Origin: Methanobrevibacter sp.
GTDB lineage: Archaea; Methanobacteriota; Methanobacteria; Methanobacteriales; Methanobacteriaceae
Assembly: GCA_017473945.1 (NCBI GenBank)
Contig: JAFUIW010000027.1
Location: 1-41,783 of the forward strand
DNA length: 41,783 bases
Direction of reading: 5' to 3'
The position numbers were made by a program, and so were the translations under genes. Shown one piece after another: positions 26,765-35,717 of the stretch. Positions within the stretch are counted from its first letter, which is position 1. Every line of letters starts with the position of its first letter. Under the pieces are notes generated by a model. That model made no database searches, was not told the DNA's origin, and worked only from the letters and a program-made list of their open reading frames with translations.

Positions 26765-29410
26765 TTAAAAATATTTGTTTAAGATTTTTTTAGGACTTAA
26801 CCTATTTTCTTCATTAAATTCATCAAAACTAACATTAGCTATAATTTCAACAGTTAAACCATTAAGATCATCGAGTTTATCTTGAATATCTAAACCGTCT
26901 TCAACAAGACTAATAATTTCCTCTTTTTTCATTCCTATTAACTCTTCAGCTAAATTATCAAAGAATGTGACTTGAATATCTCCAGTGTCATCTTCGATTC
27001 TTGTAGGAACCATTAAAAGATATTTAGGTTCATCGAAAGTGTATCCACAGTTATCGCAGATATACTCATCAATAGTTTCTTCTACGTTACTATTACAGTT
27101 AGGACATCTTTTAAGTAATATCCTGTCTGTACTTACATCTTTAATTGTTCCTGTGACACAAACATTTGTATCATCTTCATACAAAGATTCGATGGATTTA
27201 GGAGTGTAAATTTCAGCCATTAAATCATCAATTGATGGTAAATTTTCCAATTCACTTTCACTAGGTTCAAGAATTGTAGTAGCTCGGGATACATTAGCTT
27301 CTAAACGGTTATCCATATTTAATGCTAAACGAGGATTTTGTAATTTTATTCCGTCACCGACTTCTCTTTCTTGAAGTGCATCGTTATCCCATAAAGCAAC
27401 TCTGATTGTACCTGTGTCATCGGCTATTTCAATATTTCTAACATGGCCTGTGTCACCGGTATCCCTGTCAAAGTCTCGAACATCATTGATTTCAATGATT
27501 CTACCAATAATAATAGTGTCTTCTTCATCCTCATCAAGGTCTTCAATCTTTTTAGGATTGTAAATTGTTTTTTCAAGAGTTGATAATTCAGGTATAAACA
27601 TTGCAGATGCTTGCTCTTCAGTTAATTTTATAACTCTAGAACCACTTCCTATGTTTAAGTCAACGCTCATCATTCCAAGTCTAGTTCTAGCGTTTTCGAT
27701 TTGGTATGCATCTCCAACAACATATTCTTCCCTGGCTTTTTCATTCCAGAAAGATAATTGAACCTTACCAGACTCATCGGCGAACATTACAGATCGAACA
27801 ATACCGACACTTCCATCATCACGTTGGAATTCATTAACATCATTTACAGAAAGAACCCTACCAATAACATCAATTTCTTTTCCTTCATCATCGATTTCAG
27901 CTATGCTTCCAATTGGAACAGGTCTTAATTGTTCTCTAATAGCTTCAAACTCATCTAACTCTTCAATAGTTAAATTTTCAGGATTAATTGTAATTTGAGT
28001 GTTGAAATTTGTATTCATTGAATATCCGCTTTCAGTGTAATCATCAAAACGAACATCCCCACCAATAATTTTAACAATGTCACCCTTATTAATTGGTAAA
28101 GCGGTATCGTCACCCCAAACTGTAACTCTGATAGAACCTGTGTTATCTCCAACATCAAAGTTTCTCAATCTTCCTTCAGAGTTATCTGTTTTTCTTAGGA
28201 AAGTTCTAATATCCTGGAGTCTGATTACAACCCCTTTGATGGAAACATCTTTCTGTTCTGACAAATCGCCGATTTGCATGAATTCCTGTTCAATTTCGGG
28301 AACATCGAATTCACCTTTAATGATTCTTCCATCCCAATGGGTTAAAGATATTTCTGAATCGCCGTCCCTATTGACTCTTTCACGAGCTTGCGCTGCAAGA
28401 ATTTTAACAGTGTCGCCATCTTCTAACTTTAAATCTTCAATTAACTCCACGTTTTTATTCCATAGGGTGTATGTGATTTTACCGGTTGCATCCTGTAATT
28501 CTAAAGAGGCAACTTTACCCTGTTTTCCATTTTTTTCATAACTTCTGATTGTTGGAATCCTTAAAATTCTTGCAATGATATTGACTTTAGTTTCAGGTTC
28601 GATATCTGCAATAGGTGTAATGGTTTGTTCATAAACAGGATATTTTGAAGCATCATCTTCAACATGAGCGATTGTTGATCTTGGCCTTAATGTAGCTTCA
28701 AGACCGGAATAACCTTCCTTAATATCAACATTTTTAATTTGGATAATGTCTCCTTCATTGAATTTCTTCAAAAGAGGCATGTTTTGAGTCCAGAAAACAC
28801 ATCTCATAGTACCTGTGTTGTCCTTGAGTTCAACATTACAGACTTCACCTTCTTTACCTTTGCGTGTTTTGAAAGACCTTTTATTAGAAATAGATATTAC
28901 CCTACCGGTAACTTGAACGTCTTTGCTGCCGTCTTCCAAATCATTAATTGATTTATCTGCATATTCAGGTTTTTCGGAAACAATTTCAGGCTCTTCTGTT
29001 ACAAATTGTCCAACAACCATATCTGCAAATGTAACATCTCCCATAAATGAAGCATGTTCATTTTTTTTCTTGAATTCTTCCATACGGCTAAAGAATTCTT
29101 CCTCTGTTATTTTATCTTTAACTTTATCATATCTTTCTTGAAGTTCTTCTGTCATTGTAAATCCAGTGTCCTGAGGAACTTCTTCATATTTATCAATTCC
29201 TTGAGAATCATCTGAAGTTTCATCATCTGTAGAAATTACATCACTATAATCAACCCTATAATTGTCTAAAATCATGCGAGCCAGATCAATATCGTTCATA
29301 AATTCTACATCACCATAGTTTTCACGTAATTTTTCGATTTCAGCTTCAAACTCTTCTTCAGAAAGTTGATCTTTGATTTTTTCATATAATTGTAAAATTT
29401 CTTCTTGCAT
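26765..29410 (-). CDS. rpa: Replication protein A, multi-OB-fold single-stranded DNA-binding protein
   Basis: 881-residue archaeal RPA that coats single-stranded DNA in replication, repair and recombination. At least five OB folds show the repeating signature D-x-TG-x-(I/M)-x-W: VELKDNTGTMRCVFW, LELQDATGKITYTLW, FDVGDNTGSIRVTVWG, MFADESGKVQLSFWN, IEIADDTGTIRVALWD. A sixth, zinc-containing fold has CPNC (769-772) and CDNCGY (785-790) followed by IEDDTGDIQVTFF. The N-terminal 130 residues hold two copies of an acidic helical repeat (YEKIKDQLSEEEFEAEI and YDKVKDKITEEEFFSRM). Close downstream radA suggests one operon. Very acidic overall. Confidence 0.93.
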   Translation of the reverse strand: MQEEILQLYEKIKDQLSEEEFEAEIEKLRENYGDVEFMNDIDLARMILDNYRVDYSDVISTDDETSDDSQGIDKYEEVPQDTGFTMTEELQERYDKVKDKITEEEFFSRMEEFKKKNEHASFMGDVTFADMVVGQFVTEEPEIVSEKPEYADKSINDLEDGSKDVQVTGRVISISNKRSFKTRKGKEGEVCNVELKDNTGTMRCVFWTQNMPLLKKFNEGDIIQIKNVDIKEGYSGLEATLRPRSTIAHVEDDASKYPVYEQTITPIADIEPETKVNIIARILRIPTIRSYEKNGKQGKVASLELQDATGKITYTLWNKNVELIEDLKLEDGDTVKILAAQARERVNRDGDSEISLTHWDGRIIKGEFDVPEIEQEFMQIGDLSEQKDVSIKGVVIRLQDIRTFLRKTDNSEGRLRNFDVGDNTGSIRVTVWGDDTALPINKGDIVKIIGGDVRFDDYTESGYSMNTNFNTQITINPENLTIEELDEFEAIREQLRPVPIGSIAEIDDEGKEIDVIGRVLSVNDVNEFQRDDGSVGIVRSVMFADESGKVQLSFWNEKAREEYVVGDAYQIENARTRLGMMSVDLNIGSGSRVIKLTEEQASAMFIPELSTLEKTIYNPKKIEDLDEDEEDTIIIGRIIEINDVRDFDRDTGDTGHVRNIEIADDTGTIRVALWDNDALQEREVGDGIKLQNPRLALNMDNRLEANVSRATTILEPSESELENLPSIDDLMAEIYTPKSIESLYEDDTNVCVTGTIKDVSTDRILLKRCPNCNSNVEETIDEYICDNCGYTFDEPKYLLMVPTRIEDDTGDIQVTFFDNLAEELIGMKKEEIISLVEDGLDIQDKLDDLNGLTVEIIANVSFDEFNEENRLSPKKILNKYF

Positions 29411-29553
29411 ACCAAACCCCTCATAGAAAAGTTAATTATTATTTTATAATTAGAATGTATATAAAGTATTAGAGAGAGCATTTGATGAGTAATATATTGA
29501 AAATTTTATATATATTTCACTTAAATGCACACTTATGAAAAGTAGTAAAATAA

Positions 29554-30957
29554 TCAATATGCATTAGGATTTTTCTTTAATGCAGTTTTAATCATTATTG
29601 CTAGGTCTAAACCCATGTGCCAGTTTTCTACATATTCAATATCATATTCAATACGTTTTTTAATAGAGGTATCTCCACGGCAACCATGAATTTGAGCCCA
29701 ACCAGTAATTCCTGGCCGTACCTGATGTTTAACCATGTATTTTGGAACATCCTTTTTAAATTGCTCTACAAAATAAGGTCTTTCAGGTCTTGGACCAACA
29801 ACGCTCATATCTCCCTTTAAAACATTGAAAAATTGAGGCAATTCATCAATACTAGTTTTCCTAATAAAGTTTCCAACAAGTGTTTTACGTGGATCATCTT
29901 TGGTTGTCCATTCAGATTTTTCTTCACTTGGTTTTTGAACCTTCATACTCCTGAACTTATACATCATGAACGGCTTTCCGTTGTGACCTATCCTTTCCTG
30001 TTTGAATATTATCGGACCTCTTGATGTCAATTTAATTGCAATTGCTGTAAGAATCATGATAGGTGAAGTGATTATAATTGCAATAATGGATATAATATAA
30101 TCTGAAGAATACTTTAAAAACTTATTGAATTCATCATCCAAAGGTACATAACGAATATTAATAATTGGAATATCTTCAATCATGTCCACGGACGGTTGAG
30201 CGGGAAAATACCTAATGTAATCTGGAATAATTTCCGCTTTAATTCCAACACGCTCACAACTTTCTACAAGCTCATTAATACGGTAATAATACTTTAAAGG
30301 AATAGCTAAAACAACCCTATCGAAACGATTTTTCTCCAAAATATCATCCAAATCACCAAATGCGCCTATAACTTCACTTCCCGCAATTTTCATCCCAACA
30401 TGTTCAGATCTTCCCAAAAATCCATTTACGGAAAATCCCAAATAGGGATTGTCTCGAATTTTTTCAGCGAAAGAATAAGCCAAATCATTATCCCCAACGA
30501 TTAAAATATGCTTTAAATTTCTGTTGTTAATTCTAATTTTTTTTAAAAAGCTTCTGATTATGAATCTTTCAATAATACCCAAGAATGTAGCTATAATAGC
30601 CAAAAGGAAAAGCATTATTCTGGAAAAATTAGGCTGATTAATAATAAATAAAATTGCAACAAGAACAATAAAAGCAACTAAATTTACCTTAATAATTTGG
30701 GTTGCCTCTGAAAAAATATTTTTGTAGGTTCTGCGAGGCCTATATAAACCAAAAGCAAAGTAAAGAATTAAATATGTAGGAATTACAGCAAATACCAAGA
30801 AAAGAAGATAACTTTGCAGACTTAAATGACCTCCTATTGGTCCAAATAAGGTAGTATGAAATCTTAGCCAAAATGAAGATGCCAAAGATGCTACAAAGAC
30901 TAAAACATCAAGCAATACCAAAATTATATTCAATAATCGCTGATTTTCCTTTATCAT
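29554..30957 (-). CDS. Polyprenyl-phosphate sugar-1-phosphate transferase (initiating transferase)
   Basis: 467-residue membrane enzyme that loads the first sugar-phosphate onto a polyprenyl-phosphate carrier, starting a surface polysaccharide repeat. Four to five N-terminal helices (LLNIILVLLDVLVFVASLAS onward), a central Rossmann-like CoA_binding_3 region (HILIVGDNDLAYSFAEKI), one more helix, then the catalytic domain with MYKFRSMK, DELPQFFNVLKGDMSVVGPR and RPGITGWAQIHGCRGD. The ATG at 30957 is preferred to the TTG at 30969, which lies inside the GGTAATT ribosome site. It ends the glycosyltransferase run; the gap of 57 bases before it may hold its own promoter. Confidence 0.92.
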   Translation of the reverse strand: MIKENQRLLNIILVLLDVLVFVASLASSFWLRFHTTLFGPIGGHLSLQSYLLFLVFAVIPTYLILYFAFGLYRPRRTYKNIFSEATQIIKVNLVAFIVLVAILFIINQPNFSRIMLFLLAIIATFLGIIERFIIRSFLKKIRINNRNLKHILIVGDNDLAYSFAEKIRDNPYLGFSVNGFLGRSEHVGMKIAGSEVIGAFGDLDDILEKNRFDRVVLAIPLKYYYRINELVESCERVGIKAEIIPDYIRYFPAQPSVDMIEDIPIINIRYVPLDDEFNKFLKYSSDYIISIIAIIITSPIMILTAIAIKLTSRGPIIFKQERIGHNGKPFMMYKFRSMKVQKPSEEKSEWTTKDDPRKTLVGNFIRKTSIDELPQFFNVLKGDMSVVGPRPERPYFVEQFKKDVPKYMVKHQVRPGITGWAQIHGCRGDTSIKKRIEYDIEYVENWHMGLDLAIMIKTALKKNPNAY

Positions 30958-31014
30958 AGTAATTACCAAAATAACTAGTTACAATCTTTATATTGGTTAC
31001 TATATTATATAACT

Positions 31015-31866
31015 TTATTTTTTAAACAAATTCAAAAATAGCTTTAAAAAACATAAAACTGCAATCCCAAAATAAACAATTAAATTGGTTAAAAAGAAGG
31101 AATCGTCGGCATGATGTTTTTTATAATAGACATACATTGCACGATAAAATTCATATATCAACTTGTTTTTTTGTTTTTTACTGCTGGCACCTTTAAGATG
31201 GGTAATTGAAGATTCACCGTAGTAAACTATCTTCCAACCGCCATTCTTAATGCGATAACATAGGTCAATGTCCTCACCATACATAAAAAAGGTCTCATCA
31301 AGAAGACCCACACCATCCAGTGCGCTTTTTCTCATGAACATGAATGCTCCGGTCAGGCAGTCAATTTCATAAATCCCGTCGTCAGGCAGATTAGTGAGAT
31401 TATAATTGTCATCCTCGCTGTTTGTGGGAATATGGAACAATCTGAAAAATGAATTTTTAACATTTGGAAAAGTTCTTTTACATGCCTTGTCCAACTCACC
31501 GTTTTCAAGTCTTACCCTACAGCCACATGCACCGACATCGTCATGTTTTTCCATGTAATTGTAAATGTTTTCCAAAGTATCTTCCCAAACAACCGTGTCT
31601 GAATTTAAAAGCAGAACATAATCACTGTCGACATGCCTCAAAGCCAGATTATTGCCTGCGGCAAAACCGTTGTTTTCACCGGATGCTATGAATTTTACAT
31701 TATCTTTAAAGTAATCCTGCAATTTGGACAAACTATCATCACTGGACGCATTATCAACTACAATTATTTCATAGGAAAACGGATAGGAATATTTCAAAAT
31801 GGAATTAATTGTATCTCTGGTCATCTCAAAAGTTTGATAATTAACAATTACGACAGAAAGATTCAT
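31015..31866 (-). CDS. GT2-family glycosyltransferase (rhamnosyltransferase-like)
   Basis: About 283 residues, GT-A fold. N-terminal LSVVIVNYQTFEMTRDTI binds nucleotide. LLLNSDTVVW gives the metal-binding SDT/DxD-like site, DCLTGAFMFMRKSAL the acceptor-side motif, and FFMYGEDIDLCYRIKNGGW the catalytic ED region. Two C-terminal hydrophobic segments anchor it to the membrane. The pattern is common in rhamnosyltransferases, and the rfb genes nearby make dTDP-rhamnose, but the linkage is unknown. The ATG at 31866 follows GTTGAG; the TTG at 31875 is an extension. Confidence 0.85.
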   Translation of the reverse strand: MNLSVVIVNYQTFEMTRDTINSILKYSYPFSYEIIVVDNASSDDSLSKLQDYFKDNVKFIASGENNGFAAGNNLALRHVDSDYVLLLNSDTVVWEDTLENIYNYMEKHDDVGACGCRVRLENGELDKACKRTFPNVKNSFFRLFHIPTNSEDDNYNLTNLPDDGIYEIDCLTGAFMFMRKSALDGVGLLDETFFMYGEDIDLCYRIKNGGWKIVYYGESSITHLKGASSKKQKNKLIYEFYRAMYVYYKKHHADDSFFLTNLIVYFGIAVLCFLKLFLNLFKK

Positions 31867-31877
31867 AAAACTCAACT

Positions 31878-32837
31878 TTACCTTTTTAAAAATTTTATAG
31901 TGTTAATTATTAATCTATATTCGATTTTTAAATAATTTTTTGTATTTTCTGATTTGAATTTTGTCTTTGAAACTTTATTTCTAGTGGATAAACCTTCCTT
32001 TATTCCGGCCAAATATATGTTTCCAAATCCTTTTTTTACAAAAAACAGATATTTTATGAAAAATCCTAAAAACAAGAATATGAAATTGATAATCTTTAAT
32101 GGAATTGGAATATTCTTATAGACGACCCATACATTATTACGTGCCGCCAGTCTCACTTTAAACTCATTGTACCTGCTGCCGCTGGTTGCACTCCCAATAT
32201 GATAAACAATGGCCTGAGGGCATAACAGATTGCGGTAACCGTTGATTTTAGATCTTATTGCAAGGTCCACATCTTCCATATATGCAAAAAAGTTATCATC
32301 AAACATTCCAAGCTCTTCAAGTAGGGATTTCCTATATAATGCGGCTCCGGCACAGCTTGAAAATATTTCCTTTACCTCAACATACTCATCGGATTTGTGA
32401 TTTTCACCGGTTTTTTTAGTCCATGCAAGCAAGTTATACTCATCGCCGACATCATCTATTAAATCTTTATTATTATATTGAAGCATTTTGGCCTGAACAG
32501 AAAATATATCATCACTTGATGAAATTAAATCTATCATATTCTTAATGGAACCCTTTTTAAGTTCAGTGTCATTGTTTAAGGAAAAGATATAATCATGTTT
32601 AGCTTTTGAAATTCCCTGATTGACCGCAGGAGCAAAACCTCGGTTTTTTGAATTTTCAACCAATACAACAGGGAAGTTGAACTCATTAGCGTTAATGAAA
32701 TCTTTACTGTTATCGCTTGATCCATTATCGACGATAATTACCTCTCCGATATGTTCACTATCTTCGTTAAGTGAATCAAAAAATCTTTTTAGGAATCTTT
32801 CCCCATTATAATTTGGTGTTACTACTGAGACTTTCAT
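31878..32837 (-). CDS. GT2-family glycosyltransferase
   Basis: About 319 residues. KVSVVTPNYNGERFLKRFFD begins the GT-A domain. FSLNNDTEL is the metal site, SCAGAALYRKSLLEELG the acceptor motif, and FFAYMEDVDLAIRSKINGYR the catalytic region. A C-terminal hydrophobic pair (INFIFLFLGFFIKYLFFV) suggests membrane association. The preceding gene's TGA stop lies within this gene's ribosome site (TTGATT), and the starts and stops are nearly touching, so translation is coupled. It most resembles the neighbouring GT2 (31015-31866). Confidence 0.86.
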   Translation of the reverse strand: MKVSVVTPNYNGERFLKRFFDSLNEDSEHIGEVIIVDNGSSDNSKDFINANEFNFPVVLVENSKNRGFAPAVNQGISKAKHDYIFSLNNDTELKKGSIKNMIDLISSSDDIFSVQAKMLQYNNKDLIDDVGDEYNLLAWTKKTGENHKSDEYVEVKEIFSSCAGAALYRKSLLEELGMFDDNFFAYMEDVDLAIRSKINGYRNLLCPQAIVYHIGSATSGSRYNEFKVRLAARNNVWVVYKNIPIPLKIINFIFLFLGFFIKYLFFVKKGFGNIYLAGIKEGLSTRNKVSKTKFKSENTKNYLKIEYRLIINTIKFLKR

Positions 32838-32838
32838 G

Positions 32839-33801
32839 CTAATCAATTGAATTTTTGAATCTAAACCACATTTTATAATATAATTTCGGATTAAATAAAA
32901 ATAATCTTATTTTTAATTTGAATTTAAAATCTCCCCTATATCTTGACAGTTTAGACAATAAATCTTTTTTCTTCATAACATAATAAACTTCATCAAAGCC
33001 ATAGCAGCTGTAAAAGAAGTAATTCATATTTCCGAATATTGCTTTAGGAATTCTGGAATAGATAATCAAATTAGCCAAATCGTTTCGTCCATTCATTCTG
33101 TAAAAACTAGCTAAACTCTCAAAAATATCAACAATGTCAAAGCGTCTGAATTCTGAAGTTCTGATGGCAGAATCTGAACGCTGAATGTAATAATATGTGA
33201 CTTCATTACTAATATGTATCCTATTTCCATGAATTAAAGCTTTAAGAGCAAATTCAGTGTCCTCTCCATAAACAACTCCCGGAGTAAAGTAGATATTGTT
33301 ATCTTTAATGATTTTTGAATTATACATCAGCTGGAAAAAATTAAACAGGATTTCCATTTGAAGTTCCTTTTTGATAAAATCTTCGGTTGAAATGGAATTG
33401 AAGTCAAAGTAATTCAGATAAGAGATTCTATCCCCTTCTTTTTTTGCAAATTGTATTAAACTGAAGTCATAATCCTCATTATACAATTCAGAGAGATGGT
33501 TTTCCAAAACCAAATCATCCCCATCGATAAAAACAATATATTCTCCAGAGGAAACATCTATACCATGATTCCGGGCAACGCTAACTCCAGCATTCCTCTG
33601 ATGGATTACCTTATACGGAATTCCACAACCCTTCAGCGTTGAATTGATGACATTCAGACTACCGTCAGTAGACCCGTCATCAATGACAATGATTTCATAC
33701 CTATATTTAAAATCCTGATTAATAACGGATTTGAGAGTTGCACCTACATATCTAGCGCAGTTATAAACGGGAATAATAACACTGACTTTAATATTATTCA
33801 T
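32839..33801 (-). CDS. GT2-family glycosyltransferase
   Basis: About 320 residues. The nucleotide-binding N-terminus is NIKVSVIIPVYNCARYVGAT, followed by IDDGSTDGS. FIDGDDLV is the DxD site, and VVYGEDTEFALKAL marks the catalytic acid region. The later part is long, basic and aromatic-rich (YFFYSCYGFDE), as in CpsI/WcaA-type transferases of teichoic acid and capsule clusters. The ATG at 33801 has a perfect GGAGGT ribosome site inside the end of the upstream gene, overlapping its stop by 8 bases; the ATG at 33816 precedes that site and is not used. Confidence 0.88.
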   Translation of the reverse strand: MNNIKVSVIIPVYNCARYVGATLKSVINQDFKYRYEIIVIDDGSTDGSLNVINSTLKGCGIPYKVIHQRNAGVSVARNHGIDVSSGEYIVFIDGDDLVLENHLSELYNEDYDFSLIQFAKKEGDRISYLNYFDFNSISTEDFIKKELQMEILFNFFQLMYNSKIIKDNNIYFTPGVVYGEDTEFALKALIHGNRIHISNEVTYYYIQRSDSAIRTSEFRRFDIVDIFESLASFYRMNGRNDLANLIIYSRIPKAIFGNMNYFFYSCYGFDEVYYVMKKKDLLSKLSRYRGDFKFKLKIRLFLFNPKLYYKMWFRFKNSID

Positions 33802-34894
33802 TTTTACCTCCTTCATTTAAAAGAAAATCGACAACTCTCTTAGATGCTTCACCATCAATTTCATCAAATTGTGTCATTACAAATTCAGATAATTTCTTTT
33901 CATCGAAATCCTTGTTTTTAATTGCATCAATCAACTGAGCTGAATCATAAACGACCGGTCCCGGAACAGTTTTTTTAAAATCAAAATAAAATCCTCTTTC
34001 GTCATTCAAATAACTTTCAAAATCATAAGTGAAAAATACAATTGGCTTATCCAGCATTGCAAACTCTATCATTATGGAGGAATAATCTGTAATCAAAACA
34101 TCACTAATCAATAATAATTCCTGCTCTGATGCGTAATCACTGCAATCAATGTATTTCCCTTTGGAGGAAATGTCACCGCTATAAAAATCCTTAATTTTCG
34201 GATGTAATCTCAAAGCTAAAATATATTCATCACCCAATGCCTCATTGAACTCGTTTAAATCCAGATAATTGAAAACATTATTATACTTTTCCTCATCCCT
34301 AAAAGTAGGGGCATAAAGGATGATTTTTTTATCGCAATCGATTGCATACCTGCTGCAAAAATTCTGCTTTAAATCATGAATATTGTGATTTTCAAAATAA
34401 TAATCCGCTCTCGGAAGACCTAATGGCTTAATTTTATCTTTAGATATCTGAAAAGCTTCGCTGTAAAAGCTTTCAATATTTTTTGAAGAGGTTATAAGAT
34501 AATCAGTGTTATTTGAAATTTTCAAAAGCATTTGCCTTTCCTCTTCACCTGAAACGGATCCTCCAAATTTTTTAAAAGCACCAGGAGCATGCCACAATTG
34601 AGTAACAATGCTTTCACTTTTAAAATTCATGAATGCAATTGGGAAAAAATTGTCATTCAAAAATATATATTTAGAAGTGGCCAAATCTTTAAAAGCAGTT
34701 ATGGAAAGTTTATCTTTATAAAAAAAGTTAAATTCAAAAGTTCCTCTTTTATCAAATTCCGTTTTAATATAATCCAAATTGCCCTTGAAAGACTCTCTTG
34801 AATCAACGATGAATGTGATTTTTTTACTATTTATGGGAAAGACTTTAAATAAATTAAAAATTGCCCCATAGACCCTATGTTTGAGAAACTTCAT
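33794..34894 (-). CDS. CDP-glycerol glycerophosphotransferase family (TagB/TagF-like)
   Basis: 366 residues of the family that transfers glycerol- or ribitol-phosphate in bacterial teichoic acid synthesis. Visible are VTQLWHAPGAFKKFGG (the conserved WHGxxxKKxG-type motif), KIILYAPTFRDE, LALRLHPKIKD and LLISDVLITDYSSIMIEFAM, followed by KPIVFFTYDFESY and ERGFYFDF. All are core family motifs, including the catalytic His in WHAPG and LHPK. Archaea with pseudomurein lack classical teichoic acids, so the product is probably a phosphodiester-linked surface polymer or decoration. Gene transfer from gut bacteria is plausible. It is translationally coupled to the following GT2 gene. Confidence 0.9.
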   Translation of the reverse strand: MKFLKHRVYGAIFNLFKVFPINSKKITFIVDSRESFKGNLDYIKTEFDKRGTFEFNFFYKDKLSITAFKDLATSKYIFLNDNFFPIAFMNFKSESIVTQLWHAPGAFKKFGGSVSGEEERQMLLKISNNTDYLITSSKNIESFYSEAFQISKDKIKPLGLPRADYYFENHNIHDLKQNFCSRYAIDCDKKIILYAPTFRDEEKYNNVFNYLDLNEFNEALGDEYILALRLHPKIKDFYSGDISSKGKYIDCSDYASEQELLLISDVLITDYSSIMIEFAMLDKPIVFFTYDFESYLNDERGFYFDFKKTVPGPVVYDSAQLIDAIKNKDFDEKKLSEFVMTQFDEIDGEASKRVVDFLLNEGGKNE

Positions 34895-34924
34895 AAAAAT
34901 CAGTTAAAAAGAAAAAAAATTAAT

Positions 34925-35206
34925 TTAATGGAAGAATGCCATAATTCCAGGAAGTGACTCCATCATTGCTTGAATACCTAAAATGAAAATTGCAAGACCT
35001 CCGATGAAATTAATATATCTTGCATATTTCATAGCAATTTTTGTTCCGAAGGTACCGATTAAAAGCCAGAAAACAACAGCAGTTAAACTTAAACATGCCA
35101 ATCCTAAGGGATTTACATGTGCAGCAACACCTTGAGCTGCCAAAATCAAGTTTTCAATGTTTCCAAAAATCAATAGGGCTGAAAATTGTTTTATTTCATT
35201 ATCCAT
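34925..35206 (-). CDS. Small three-helix membrane protein, tandem copy 2
   Basis: 93 residues with three hydrophobic segments (FSALLIFGNIENLILAAQGV, LACLSLTAVVFWLLIGTFG, FIGGLAIFILGIQAMMESL). Signature pieces IFGNIENL, GTFGT and GGLAIFILG-QAM are shared with the gene just upstream. I do not recognise a named family. The length and half-repeat look suggest one half of a two-part transporter (LysE/MntP/TerC-like carriers are built of two such three-helix halves). It starts right after the previous stop (TAGATG) with GGGGTGAG as ribosome site. Confidence 0.75.
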   Translation of the reverse strand: MDNEIKQFSALLIFGNIENLILAAQGVAAHVNPLGLACLSLTAVVFWLLIGTFGTKIAMKYARYINFIGGLAIFILGIQAMMESLPGIMAFFH

Positions 35207-35473
35207 CTACTCACCCCTGATTGACTCAACCATCGCTTGTAAACCTAAAATGAATATGGCCAAACCACCAATGAAATCTATGAAATCAACATAGTTAATG
35301 AGAAGTTGAGTTCCAAATGTTCCAATTATCAACCATAATGAAACACAAATGATACTTGCAATACCTAATTTAACTGGATTTACTCCAGCAACTACCCCCT
35401 GTGAGGATAGCACCAAATTTTCAATATTACCAAATATAATCAATCCTACAAAAGGTAAATATTGTTCCAACAT
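35207..35473 (-). CDS. Small three-helix membrane protein, tandem copy 1
   Basis: 88 residues, three hydrophobic segments, clearly paralogous to the next gene: GLIIFGNIENLVLSSQGVVA, LWLIIGTFGTQLL and FIGGLAIFILGLQAMVESI align throughout. The ATG at 35473 has GGTGAT four bases upstream; a 20-residue extension to 35533 is not supported. Adjacent, coupled, unequal copies suggest the two proteins form a heterodimer. The gene heads the glycan run, so a role in envelope transport or ion balance is possible, but function is unknown. Confidence 0.72.
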   Translation of the reverse strand: MLEQYLPFVGLIIFGNIENLVLSSQGVVAGVNPVKLGIASIICVSLWLIIGTFGTQLLINYVDFIDFIGGLAIFILGLQAMVESIRGE

Positions 35474-35717
35474 TAAATCACCATTTCCCCAATAATTCGG
35501 AAGAGATATTTCCGAATAAAAATAAACATACAATAATGATTATTAATGAATAATAATATATAAAACTATCTTTAATACTTAAAAAAATCTAGAACAATAT
35601 TCAATAAAAACTTTAAAAAATTATAATGAAATTATAAAAATTATTATACGATTATAGAAAAATCATATAAAAAAATAACAAAATTATAAAAAAAGAGGTA
35701 TGTTTCAAGTGTAAAAA

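Noticed and set aside
28077-28541. 154-codon plus-strand frame opposite rpa
   Set aside because: Shadow of the rpa frame with Ser/Leu-rich low-information content and no start signal.
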